A DNA stretch of 64,000 bases, from NCBI GenBank assembly GCA_026168455.1, contig CM047425.1, positions 22,026,648 through 22,090,647 on the forward strand. Direction: 5' to 3'. The number at the start of each line of letters is the position of its first letter. Within the stretch, counting starts at the first letter, position 1. The DNA is from Theocolax elegans. Taxonomy: Eukaryota > Arthropoda > Insecta > Hymenoptera > Cerocephalidae. Shown here in pieces: positions 21,278 through 32,399 of this stretch. A model generated the notes under the pieces. That model was not told the origin of the DNA and made no database searches. It saw only the letters and a program-made list of their open reading frames with translations. The position numbers were made by a program, and so were the translations under genes.

Positions 21278-22080
21278 CTAGGGGGGCTTCGCCCCCCTGC
21301 GCGCTTCGCGCGCCAACCCCCTATTTTAATTTCGAAAAGGTTTTTCGTAATTAATTATTTAACATAATGTTTTAAATTGTATTATTTTTTCACTATCATG
21401 GACACCTTAAAATTAAACAGATTCACACAACACCTTGGAGGTATTGCTATAGTTATTATAATTTATAAATAAAAGTTTACCAAAATTTAGTACAATGAAA
21501 TCAGAATAAAAATAATAAAAAAAATAGAGACATATTAAATGTTAACTGTAAATTTTAAACTATATGAATTCTCATAAAGCTTACATTTATATTTTAATAA
21601 TTATAAATGTTAATGAAAAATTAACTTACCAAAAATAGTAAAGTACATATACTTACTAAATTGTAGTATTTTAGTTAACAACTTATTAAAATTTTGGATT
21701 ACTTTTAACGGTTATAAATAAAACTTCAACTCCTAAATTAATTTATTTAATGACGAACGATTCATCGCCAAAAGTTCTATGTCATTAATATTTTGTACTT
21801 TTAGAGTAATAAAACTTTCTTCTTAATTAAATTAATTTTTGTATTAGTTTTAAAGAATTATTTATAAAATTTTAGCGCTATATAAATAAAAACCTGTTTC
21901 TTCCATTTCTCCCGTGATTCGTAATTTGCACCCTCTTTCAAAATTTGCGTTTTAATCCATAATTATATCCAATTTATTTTTACTATGCAGAGCCCAAATA
22001 TTTATTTTGATTATTATAAACAAATTCATTTCTAAATATCCTTCTGTTTCTAATAAATACCTACTTGTTTATTTAAAATA
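21278..22080 (-). mobile_element. Helitron-like element, right arm of palindrome
   Basis: Mirror image of 20473-21250: CTAG at 21278-21281, the same two GC hairpins, then the ACACCTTGGAGGTATTGC block at 21428. The two 3' ends face each other across 27 bases of TA repeat (21251-21277). The arms remain similar for about 800 bases. The right arm then runs on into inverted copies of the units at 10285-20250. Confidence 0.55.
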
Positions 22081-24602
22081 TTGTGTTATATAAATATAAA
22101 TTATCTACACACTATATATCCATACAATTTTGAAATATTAATTTAAAAATATTTAAATTAAATGCTCCTAAATTAATAGTTTTCGAAAAACTTTTGAAAT
22201 GTAATTCGTATTTTATATTGCCACTGTTAAAATTTGAATTTTCTTTTGCCATTATATTTATAATAGAATTATCTTAAAAAAGCAATAATTAATGTATTCA
22301 ATTTTTAATTTATTTTATATTTCACATATAGATATTTGGAAAAGTGTATGTATACTGTGTAATATTTATTTCATCTTCAAATAATTTTGCATCTGTATTT
22401 AAATCATTACATTGAATTTTAGATCCGTTATTATTATTGAGTATATGTTTAAAAATTTTATGAGTTTTATCAAGAATGAGTAAACAAATACACATTCTTT
22501 CATGTTATGTTCACAACTTTTTTTTTGCGCACGGAAAAATACATATATTATGTATTCTTGAAAAAACAATTTTAAAATATATATATATTATATAAATATT
22601 CCGCCGCACGCACACACACCCACATACATACATACATATATATACATATATATAGGTCTATTTCACGTCAAGTGGTACGATGAAAATTTTAAATCACTCC
22701 AAAATTTGGAGAACAGGCTGGAAACATCTTCCAGAACATACAAAAAAAATTTAAGTGTTAAAAATAATTTGCTTAAGAGTTATTCGACCATGAAAAGTGG
22801 ATATTTTTCAATTTTTTATAAAAATTTCTATTTTAAAGCCATTTATCTCAAAATCTGTTGATTTTTTGAAAAAAACATTACAAACAACTTTTGTTTAAAT
22901 TAATCTTTAGAACTTATCTACCCTGGTTACATATCTTACTTTTAAAATCTCGAAGAGATAGAATACCCGGACATATTGAATATCAAAAAAAGGCTACCAC
23001 ACCATAATCGATTTTAATCTAACACCTCTCAAAAGTTCACATTTTTCGCGAGCTTTCGAATGGCTTGGGTTAGCTTATTCTTGGGCTTATTATTGGCCAA
23101 GACCGCTGTTGTAAGTTATGCCTCATAAACCTCATAAAATCACTAATTTTCACGTATTTTAGGACATAACTTACACAAAAGGTGTATATATATAATTGTA
23201 GTATTTAGTAAAAACCTATTAAAACTTTATATTATTTTAAACAGCTCTAAATAGAACTTTACCTCCTAAAATTAATTTAAGTCATCGCCAAGAGTTCTAT
23301 ATGTCATTAATATTTTTGTACTTTTAGAGTAATCAAACTTTCTTCTTAATTAAATAATTTTTGTATTAGTTTTAAAGAATTATTTATAACATTTTAGCGG
23401 TATATAATAAAACCTGTTTCTTCCATTTCTCCCGTAATTCGTAATTTGCACCCTCTTTCAAAATTTGCGTTTTAATCCATAATTATATCCAATTTATTTT
23501 TCCCTTTAGTTACAGAGCCCATATATTTATTTTAATTATTATAAACAAAGGCATCCTTAAATAACCTTTTGTTTCTAATAATACATACTTGTTTATTTAA
23601 AATATTGTGTTATATAAATATAATATCTACACACTTATATATCCATACAATTTTTAAATTTTGATTTGAATAATATTTAAATTAATACTACTAAAATAAT
23701 AATTTTCGAAAAACTTTTGAAATGTAATTCGTATTTTATATTGCCACTGTTAAAATTTGAATTTTCTTTTGCCAATTACTTGTTTATAATAGAATTATCT
23801 TAAAAACGCAATAATAATGTATTCAATTTTTAATTTATTGTATATTTCACATATAGATATTTGGAAAAGTTTATGTTATACTTGATTAATATTTATTTTA
23901 TCTTTGAAAATGTGCATATTTTTAAAAACATTACATTAAATTTTAGGTCCGTTTTTATTTTATGAATTTTATCAGGAATAAGTAAACTAATACACATTCT
24001 TTCAAGTTATATTCACAACTTCTTTTTGCGCACGGAAAAAACTAGATATTATATTATCTATTACTTGAAAAAACAAATAACAAGTACACACACACGCACA
24101 CACCACACACACACACAACACTCACAACACGCACGCACGCACCACCACCACATACACACACGCACGCACGCACGCACGCACGCACGCTTACACACACAAT
24201 GCACGCACGCACACACACCACACACACGCACACACACCACACACTCATGCACGCATCGCACACACACACACACACAACACACACACACACACACGCACGC
24301 ACGCACGCACGCTCGCGCATACACACACATTATATATGATATATATGACATATATATATAACATATATATAACATATATATGACATATATATAACATATA
24401 TATAACATATATATAGACATATATATATAACATATATATAACATATATATGACATATATAACATATATGACATATATATAAAACATATAATAAACATATA
24501 TATATATAACATATATATGACATATATATATAATATATAACATATATATATGACATATATATATAAAACATATATATATATGTTGAATTCTGAATTCTTA
24601 GA

Positions 24603-24640
<38 letters not shown>

Positions 24641-24660
24641 AATATTTATATATTATAGAG
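22080..24660. repeat. Inverted copy of the 10285-20250 mosaic
   Basis: Read on the minus strand, this follows 10490 to 13400 in order: (GCC)n core at 24600-24640, CGTGCGCAAAAAG-type block at 24025, the TTCAAATTTTAACAGTGGC block at 23740, the AAAACCTGTTTCTTCC block at 23410 and the MITE at 22640-23170. It lacks the 970-bp insertion found in the direct copies. The intervening block near 22100-22560 repeats the AACAGTGGC/GATCCGTTATTATTATTGAG sequences once more. No genes. Confidence 0.65.
24080..24560. repeat. Compound (CA)n and (TATATGACA)n microsatellite
   Basis: 24080-24330 is an interrupted CA/CGCA tract and 24331-24590 an ACATATATATG-type tract, followed by a (GGC)12-13 run at 24606-24640. 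All six-frame open frames here are repeat translations (Thr-His, Tyr-Ile) and are not genes. Confidence 0.9.
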
Positions 24661-24819
24661 AGATATAATTATATTACATAAATTCCGCCGCGCGCGCGCA
24701 CACACACACACACATATATCTATATGCCATATATGGCAATGAAAAATTTTATACACTGGGGATATTAGAACCCTGAAATCTTAGACAGGACGGCGGCGAA
24801 CTATTTATATATAATATAG

Positions 24820-24857
<38 letters not shown>

Positions 24858-24861
<4 letters not shown>

Positions 24862-25856
24862 GATATTCCACGTGAAGTGGTCCGATCAAAATTTTAAAAT
24901 GCACCAAATTTTGGGTACACATTGCAAATGTTTTTCAGAATACAGAAAAAAATTTTTAGGTACCGGAATCTATTTGCTCAAAAGTTATTCTAACCTCAAA
25001 AAGTGAATTTTTTCTAGTTTTTTTCAACACCAGCTGGGTTTACCGCTATTTAACTCAAAATCTATCAACTTTTACTATAAAACATTATATATAACATTCG
25101 TTGCTAACTATGTCTAGAATTTATCCTTCTGGGTTAGAATTTCTAATCTCAAGGTTAGTGTTACATAAACTACATGTCAATATTCAACTTAAAAATAGTG
25201 TAAGTGCGCCACAATTGATTTTTTTATCCAGAAGTCTAAAAATAAGCTTGAAGCAATACCTTTCAAATGGTCTGTAGCATTTTTGGGGCCTTCAATTCTG
25301 TAAAAAGTTATGATAATTTAAAGAAAGACATAAAATTCACAAAAATTAACATGGTAATTCCCATTTAAATTTTTTAAAAAATTTCGAGTTTCTTTAAATT
25401 ATCATAACTTTTTATAGAATTGAAGGCCCCAAAAATTCTACAGACCATTTGAAAGGTATCGCTTCAAGCTTTTTTTAGACTTTTGGATAAAAAAATCAAT
25501 TGTGGCGCACTTACACTATTTTTAAGTTGAATATTGACATGTAGTTTATGTAACACTAACCTTGAGATTAGAAATTCTAACCCAGAAGGATAAATTCTAG
25601 ACATAGTTAGCAACGAATGTTATATATAATGTTTTATAGTAAAAGTTGATAGATTTTGAGTTAAATAGCGGTAAACCCAGCTGGTGTTGAAAAAAACTAG
25701 AAAAAATTCACTTTTTGAGGTTAGAATAACTTTTGAGCAAATAGATTCCGGTACCTAAAAATTTTTTTCTGTATTCTGAAAAACATTTGCAATGTGTACC
25801 CAAAATTTGGTGCATTTTAAAATTTTGATCGGACCACTTCACGTGGAATACCCCAT
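24858..25856. mobile_element. Near-perfect 1-kb palindromic MITE (TATTCCACGTGAAGTGG family)
   Basis: The left arm 24858-25326 and right arm 25389-25856 are inverted copies with very few differences, separated by about 62 bases. Termini are GGATATTCCACGTGAAGTGG and its inverse. TA repeats flank both sides, which fits a TA target site. There is no ORF. A decayed relative with most of the right arm deleted lies at 29073-29585. Confidence 0.8.
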
Positions 25857-25962
25857 ATATTTATATATATATATATATATATATAAACAATTATCTGTAT
25901 TAATGTTTTTCAAATATATTTATATCTTTAAAATATATTTTTTTAAAATATTGTCGCTGTAA

Positions 25963-26490
25963 AAATATGAAGAAAGCCAAGTTATCACTTGCGAATGGCC
26001 ACTTTTACGAAAGTTATTCGACATCTAATAATATTTGCAATGAAAATTACTTTTACTTTGATTGCTTATAACTCGAAAACGAATATCGATAGGAACTCAA
26101 TCCGAAAACTAAAAGATAGTCGAGTTGAAGTAGATATGATTTTTCAAAAAAGAAGCTTAAATTGCTCAATTTGGAGCAAAGTTATAAAAAAATAAGAAAT
26201 TGAAGAATTTGTGGCAAAAAGAATAAATAAATTTTTTATATTAAATTTTGGTTAATATTTCTTTAATTTCATATTTTATTTATAACTTTGTTCCAATTTA
26301 AGCGAATTGAGCTTTATTTTTTTAAATCATATCTACCTGAACTCAACTATCTTTTAGTTTTTGGTTTGAGTTCCTATCAAAAGTTAGCAGCAATCAATTT
26401 TCACTAAAATTACTGTTAGGTGTCAAATAACTTTCGTAAAAGTAGCCATCGGCAGGTAATATCTTGGCTTTCTTCATATTTTTATATTAC
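25963..26490. repeat. Inverted repeat, AAGAAAGCCAAGTTATCACT family
   Basis: The left arm (about 25963-26200) and right arm (about 26260-26490) carry matching inverted blocks such as GAAGAAAGCCAAG/CTTGGCTTTCTTC, ACTTTTACGAAAGTTATTCG and CTAAAAGATAGTCGAGTTGA. A single diverged arm of the same family sits at 56560-56880 and a weaker relative near 39960-40240. Probably a MITE; non-coding. Confidence 0.6.
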
Positions 26491-26695
26491 AAAAGACATG
26501 CCTAGGTGCGGATAAGATCCGTTTCCCGGAGGTCAAGTACTTCCCTTGTAAATTAAATTGTATTAAATTGATGGATATATCAAGAAGTTTATTTCTTTTC
26601 TGTACGTATCAATTTATTTACTATTACTGAAAATTACAATTTAATCTCTTATAATTTTACAGTTGTACGGATAATGATATGCATTGAAAGTGTGT

Positions 26696-27382
26696 CTATC
26701 CCACTACGCAACGTCCCTTATTTTGAGCCAAGAAGTCCCTCTGCAATATAAATAAATTAAAATTTTTAGTAAAATTGGCACGGATGACAAATTGTGATGT
26801 TTATAAACTAAAAATACTTACACCACACTTAAGCAGTTTTCCAGGATTTTTCCAGAGGGATTTACATTTGTTTGCGGCTTCGCCAAGGCACCGCTTAGCT
26901 GCTCCAACGAATATTTTGCCAAGTATTCTTATTACTATCGATAACTGCCAAACAAATTTTTAAAATTAAATAATGTATTGCATTATATGAATTATTATAA
27001 TATTCTAACATAAAACCACCCATCATTCACAAAATTACTAATATTCTATAACAAAATTGGTAATAAATGTATAATGTACTTTTAGACCTTTGTAGTTGGT
27101 TTAATTATTAATTTCTAATTTTGTAACCATATAATTACCCCAATTTTTAAAACGGTCGTTTAATATAAGTTTACAGCGATTATTATTTTACTAAATAATA
27201 AAATTAAATAAAAAGATCATGGAAATAGGTTTTGATTAACATTGCAATACGATTAGTGGTTAGCATACCTGGCGTTGTTCAGTATCTTCTTCTTCCTCCT
27301 CCTCCTCCTCCTCGGCTGCGACGTTAGTCATGGCCAAGGCGGCGACAATTGCGAAGAGAATCAAATAGCGGGATAGAGCCAT
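26696..27382 (-). CDS. Small secreted four-cysteine peptide gene, copy A (3 exons)
   Basis: Minus-strand gene. Exons are 27382-27269 (38 codons), 26944-26822 (41 codons) and 26740-26696 (14 codons plus TAG), 93 residues in all; every junction is phase 0. Donors are GTATGC and GTAAGT; acceptors end TTTGGCAG and ATATTGCAG. Exon 1 encodes a signal peptide (MALSRYLILFAIVAALAMTN) followed by nine consecutive Glu codons and an acidic propeptide ending at Gln. Exon 2 starts with a hydrophobic/basic helix-like segment (LSIVIRILGKIFVGAAKRC) and holds three Cys; exon 3 adds the fourth (GRCVVG). An acidic pro-segment before a cationic amphipathic mature part is the layout of many insect antimicrobial and venom peptides; I do not recognise the family, so the role is inference. 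Duplicated at 40992-41669. Confidence 0.72.
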
Positions 27383-27417
27383 TTCTGTGGATGTATCGAA
27401 GAATATTCAATCTTCAA

Positions 27418-27454
27418 CGAATGATACCCTGTTTTCAAATTCGCCATACTTATA
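27418..27454 (-). promoter_or_regulatory. TATA and initiator of peptide gene copy A
   Basis: On the minus strand TATAAG begins at 27454 and a TCATT initiator has its A at about 27422, 32 bases downstream. This is canonical TATA-to-start spacing, and it leaves a roughly 40-base leader before the ATG at 27382. The same arrangement is kept in copy B near 41706-41742. Confidence 0.6.
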
Positions 27455-27771
27455 CTCGAGGATATTATTTTTGTTGCGCTTCTTTATCAGTAACGAGGAA
27501 AATCTTTTATTTAACTTTCTTTCTCTGATATTATAACGATTGAAACTGTTATAAGAAATAATAAAGATAATCTTAAATTCGTAAATTGGTGTATTGGGTC
27601 CGTAGTTTGCGTCTCCTATTATTATACTTGTAAATTATTATTCAATTTTTTCCTCCACAAACTAATTTTGTATCATCGATAAAATTTTTGGTTATTCAAC
27701 AAAATACAGGATTAATGCTCTCTGCTTGTTTGACGCATTTTTTTCCGCAAGAGAGATATCCCTTTGCATTA

Positions 27772-27970
27772 GTCGATGACTCCAGTCCGAAAGGTCTTAT
27801 CTCGCGAAATAAAATAGAAAGGTCCTATCTTAAATGAAAATTTTTAATTTAGTTTGAGATAAGACATTTCTATTTTATTTCGCGAGATAGGACCTTCCTA
27901 TTTTATTTCGCAAGATAGAACCTTCCTCTTTTATTTCGCGAGATAAGACCTTTCGGACTGGAGCCATCGA
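27772..27970. mobile_element. Small hairpin MITE, ends CTCCAGTCCGAAAGGTCTTA
   Basis: The left arm (27772-27830) and right arm (27915-27970) are inverted copies of CGATGxCTCCAGTCCGAAAGG followed by TCTTATCTCGCGAAATAAAA. The right half contains three tandem versions of TATTTCGCGAGATAGGACCT, the last ones with single-base changes. No ORF. Confidence 0.75.
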
Positions 27971-28829
27971 AGTATTTTGAATGGTTCAAAATGTTGCATA
28001 TGCGGTTTTATGAATAAACCTCCTATAATCGTATGTCACAGTATTTATTTGTCATTTTTTTATTATGAACTATGTAATAAGTTTATTTTTAATCAGAATT
28101 AGGTCTTATGTATCTGCATGATATTTTAAAAATATAGAATAACTGAACCAAATATAAATACCAAATATAAATACAATAAATAGGTAATTCTGTTTGTTTA
28201 TTCCATTTAACAGCTATTTATTCTAATATTGTTATTACTGTTACATAGAAACTTTTTTTATTTATTTACAAATGTTTTTAAAAAATCTTTTATGATTTCA
28301 TTTAACGGGATGTCAGACCCAAGTTACTGGGATCTACACCTTTCAACATAAGAATTATGTTGGAAATATTGAAATAAAAATCTGGAAAATTCATAGGTGT
28401 AGTTTAAAACAAAAGCAAGAGCATGACGTTTTGGTTTTTTAGAAAAAAATAAATTTGTTAATGATAATTAAATAAACAATTTTCGGTCGATAATTATTAA
28501 TCTAAAAAGGCATGAATTTTCAACGCAAAAATCAGAATTGAATTACAGGTTTAAAAATCTGAAAAAATTGAAGCGCACTGTTTAAATCATGCCTAAGGGC
28601 ATGGCGTTCAGGATTTTTTCAGATTTGCTCAGAAAACGGTCTTCTTGACACCGGTCGAGCAGAGACAACCTTCGCCTCTCTAGCTTTGATGATCGAATTG
28701 ATCAAACGGCTCCCCAAGGGTGTAGGTCGCGTTTGGGTGGGGGATATAACGGGTACAGATTTCGAGTGTCGGCACAGGTAGGTCCCTGGATTATCGGCGA
28801 CGATCGTCGATAGGACCAAGTCGATTAGC

Positions 28830-28925
28830 TGGGATAATTGCGAATAGTAGCGCAGTGGTGAGGCTTCTGCCTCGCGCTCCCGGGATCATGGGTTCGCGCC
28901 CCGATACCTTCGTTGACTTTTTTAT
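28830..28925 (+). mobile_element. tRNA-derived SINE head with pol III A and B boxes
   Basis: A-box TAGCGCAGTGG at 28848-28858 and B-box GGTTCGCGCCCC at 28891-28902 are spaced as in a tRNA gene. The stem arms do not close into a clean cloverleaf and the flanks continue as repeat-like sequence, so a SINE head or decayed tRNA pseudogene is more likely than a working tRNA gene. Confidence 0.6.
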
Positions 28926-29072
28926 TCCTCATATTCAATCCGTACCCCGTTACAATATGTATAATATATAAATATTTTGCCACCGACGCCGCCGTGTCTA
29001 AAAATTCAGGATTCAACATATATATGCGTGTGTGTATATGCGCGTGCGCGGCGTAATATTTATGTAATATAT

Positions 29073-29585
29073 ATGGAGTATTCCACGTGAAGTGGTCCAA
29101 ACAAAATTTTAAAATGCAGCAAATTTTGGGTACACATTGCAAATGTTTTTCCGGATACAGAAAAAAATTTTTAGGTACTGACATCTATTTGCTTAAAAGT
29201 TATTCAAACCTCAAAAAGTGAATTTTTCCAAGTTTTTTTCAACGCCAGCTGGATTCACCGCTATTTAACTCAAAATCTATCAATTTTTACTATAGAACAT
29301 TATATGTAACATTTGTTGCTAATTATGTCTAGAATTTATTCTTCTGGGTTAGAATTTCTAATCTCAAGGTCAATGTTACATAAACTACATGTCAATATTC
29401 AAATTAAAAAAGTGTAAGTGCGCCACGATGGATTTTTTTATCCAAAAGTCTAAAAGAAAGCTTGGAGTAATACCTTTTAAATACCTAAAAAATTTTTTCT
29501 GTATTCTGAAAAACATTTGTAATGTGTACCCAAAATTTGGTACACTTTAACATTTTGATCGGATCGCTTCACGTGGAATATCCCA
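29073..29585. mobile_element. Decayed copy of the TATTCCACGTGAAGTGG palindromic MITE
   Basis: 29073-29480 follows the left arm of 24858-25326 with scattered substitutions. Then the sequence jumps to the end of the right arm (29485-29585, ending ACGTGGAATATCCCA). The middle of the right arm is deleted. Confidence 0.75.
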
Positions 29586-29589
29586 CATA

Positions 29590-29996
29590 TATAAGTGAGT
29601 AGATAATGTATATTTATATAAAACAATATTTTAAATAAACAAGTATGTATTTATTAGAAACAGAAGGTTATTTAAGGAATGAATTTGTTTATAATAATCA
29701 AAATAAATATATGAGCTCTGTAACTATAGGAAAAAATAAATTGGATATAATTATGGATTATAACGCAAATTTTGAAAGAAGGTGCAAACTAAGAATTACG
29801 GGAGAAATGGAAGAAACAGGTTTTTAGGTATTTGGTATAAAACCCAATGCACTATAACAGTACCTCCAAGGTGTTGTGTGAATCTGTTTAATTTCTAAGG
29901 TGTCCATGGTAGTAAAAAAATAATACAATTTAAAACATTATTTTAAATAAATTAATTACGAAAAACCTTTTTCGAAATTAAAAATAGGGGTTTGGC

Positions 29997-29998
<2 letters not shown>
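29590..29998 (+). mobile_element. Helitron-like fragment with truncated 3' end
   Basis: Carries the family blocks GTATGTATTTATTAGAAACA, GTACCTCCAAGGTGTTGTGT and AAGGTGTCCATGG, and ends AAAAATAGGGGTTTGGCG at 29997. There the GC hairpins should begin; instead a TA microsatellite follows. The hairpin end has been lost. Confidence 0.55.
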
Positions 29999-30033
<35 letters not shown>

Positions 30034-30339
30034 TTAATACTGCTATATATTTACTTAATAAGTGATTTCAAAAATAAAAAAAACGCATTAATTTTCGTTG
30101 AATATGAATATAATTTTATTCGCGATTTATCTGCAGAGGTCTATCTTTGGAGTAGTGATGGTAACAGACTACTCGAAGTCAAGGTCAGGTTTGATGTGTC
30201 TGTCCATAGTAACACCTCTCTTAAAAATCAAGGTTATTAGAGAGAGAGAGAAATATTATTATATTATACATATTATATTATACATAATATCACTTACCCC
30301 ATTGACTTCGTCTTTTTTCTTCTTTTTTAAAAAACAGTT

Positions 30340-30373
30340 TTTATACACACACACATACACACAGATGTATATA

Positions 30374-30432
<59 letters not shown>
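30340..30432. repeat. (CA)n then (TA)n microsatellite
   Basis: About 12 bases of CA-rich sequence followed by a roughly 65-base TA tract. Open frames overlapping it are repeat translations. Confidence 0.9.
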
Positions 30433-30447
30433 CCCACACAATAAATA

Positions 30448-31235
30448 TTATAATGCTAGGTCTTCGTTTTGGCAATGTATCGGTTGCTCATTGTAATCCG
30501 GGCACAGCCAAAATCCACAGTCTTGACACTGGGCCAACCGCCGAATCCTGTGTGCATAAAACACCCGCGCAAAACCATAGCAGAAGTCACGGTTGCGGCG
30601 TGGTGATTCTAGAACTCCTTGATTTTCGTGCACGAAAATGTTCCTTCGCCTCACTAAATGTTTTATTTTTCTCCGCATTCTGAACAGTTCAGCATCGCCG
30701 CGGAGTCTCATGACGGCTAATTTTAGCCGCCATTTTTCTTTTTTCGCCCTCAATAATCGACGATATCGCGTTTCGCAATCGCCGTCTATTACAGGGTCGA
30801 AATTGTTACCGCGTAATTAATTATCACTGTCACTGGTATTATCACTGTCACTGTCACTTAATATTTCGGGGTTTTGGACCACCTCGGGGGTTGGGGTACA
30901 TCACCCCTGATGTTCCCAACTGTCTCTCCGCTCGACGACACCCCAGAGTCGTCGTCGGTGAGGTTCAACATTTCGACCTCGACGTTTCCCCACAGTTGTT
31001 GTCCTTGATCGGCTATCAGACCCCATAGTTCTAAATCCCCCTCAACGAGCGGCACCTCCACACCGTTAATAAACTCACCCGGTGCATCGTCTACGAAACC
31101 GTCTATGTTTAATTTGTCGCGCTCGATAATTAACTGATGAGATGTCCGGTAATTTTCAAGACCAAAAGTCACTTTTACCACCTCCATTCGATTAAAACTG
31201 CTGATTTTAAATTTTATAAAACTCTTGCTTCCCAC
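30448..31235 (-). pseudogene. Unknown protein, acidic middle and C-terminal Cys/His cluster, broken
   Basis: Minus strand. The first part (31235-30858) is an open frame of 125 residues with MEVVKVTFGLENYRTSHQLI and an acidic stretch (LNLTDDDSGVSSS). Near 30890 the coding sense appears to change frame into a Ser/Asp run, SDSDSDNTSDSDN, then one stop, then a basic segment (RAKKEKWRLKLAVMRLRG). It ends with a Cys/His cluster, AQCQDCGFWLCPDYNEQPIHC, that could bind zinc. Overall length would be about 260 residues. I do not recognise the family; a transposon or viral accessory protein is possible because the surroundings are repeats. Confidence 0.45.
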
Positions 31236-32100
31236 ACTGACTTTTGTCTAAGTCCACATAAATTTGATATTTTCTTAAAATGCAGCAGCAAGTTGACGCA
31301 GCTCTCGTTAAAAAGCAGCGTGATAAAGGAGACTGGAAGTTTCTTTCCCAACGTTTCAAATTTTTAAATTTGTGGAAAAGTTGAGATGCAAGTGGGTTGA
31401 CTAAATTATCAAATTATACATTTGATATTCTTGATGAAAAAGAAATTCAAGTATCAGCATCCAGTGGTTTAGACGACGTAAGAAAGCTGATTATCTTACA
31501 AAAGTAGAGACAGTACAGGTCTCGGTATAAATAATGCAGTATCAACGACAAATTATTTGGAAGAGTGTGGGTTTGCTTTCGAGCGAGAGAAAAATTGCAA
31601 ATTGAGCGTGAGTAAGTTTCTGGTCCACGTCTAATTACTATAGAAGTAATTTCCAAGTGTTTTTTACAATAAAATGTATTAGGTGCACAGACACAACGAA
31701 TAGGAATTTTAAAAGTTATAAATTTATAACATAAATATATAGAATCCCAACGAAATTGGAGTACACCTCGTGCGACGGATTAAAAGAGCACGTGTTGAGT
31801 GTAAGGATAATGTATTATACGCACATACAAGTGTAATTTAAATTACTTACATCGCTTTACCGATATTTAAGAAAGTATCAATCGATATTACAATTAAAGT
31901 ATTCTAATTTGATTAAAAAGTCATATTATTAGTGTAATTATAGGTATTGAATCGATTAAAATCGATATCAAAGTGATTTTCTTAATAAAATGTATTGGGA
32001 GAATAGAGGTGAAAGAAGTATAACACTCTATTAAAAAGGCGGTGACACTTTGCACCTATAGCTGTCAAGGACCCCACTCCGCAACATTATACGCGCCTAC
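31236..32100. other. Non-coding stretch with one ORF-like trace
   Basis: Positions 31283-31530 (plus) read KMQQQVDAALVKKQRDKGDW and, after one TGA near 31381, continue to a stop at about 31506. This may be a decayed gene fragment, but I cannot assign it. The rest to 32100 shows nothing I can support beyond TATCGAT words at 31870-31980. Confidence 0.35.
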
Positions 32101-32399
32101 CGATTCTTTTATTCGTTAAATAAAGAGTATTCACCGCCTAAATCTAAAATTTCTCCACGTTTGTAATGGCGGTCTAAAGGGTGACTCGACCCGTCTTTAC
32201 AATCGTCCATTAATTCGCTTTGATGTATACATCAATATTTCATGTTTAAAAAAGAGAAATCTGTATTCTCTGTTACTAGAGAAAAGAGAAACTCTTCACC
32301 ACCAGCTGAAGCTAAATTGATATTTGGTGCTCGATACTCAATATTTTACAAATAATTATTTTATCGTTTTGTTATGTAAACTATTATACAAAACGTTCA

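Larger units (their letters stand above)
27383..28846. other. Intergenic DNA downstream of peptide gene promoter, with one MITE
   Basis: 27455-27700 is shared with copy B (41740-41990) and so belongs to the duplicated segment. A separate small MITE sits at 27772-27970. From 28000 to 28600 I see only AT-rich sequence without coding pattern; 28600-28830 is GC-richer and leads into the SINE. Confidence 0.4.

Noticed and set aside
24026..24605. Several overlapping open frames of 90-160 codons on both strands
   Set aside because: They translate CA and TA microsatellites into Thr-His or Tyr-Ile-Cys repeats and have no other content.
28848..28902. Functional tRNA gene
   Set aside because: The A and B boxes fit, but acceptor and anticodon stems do not pair convincingly.
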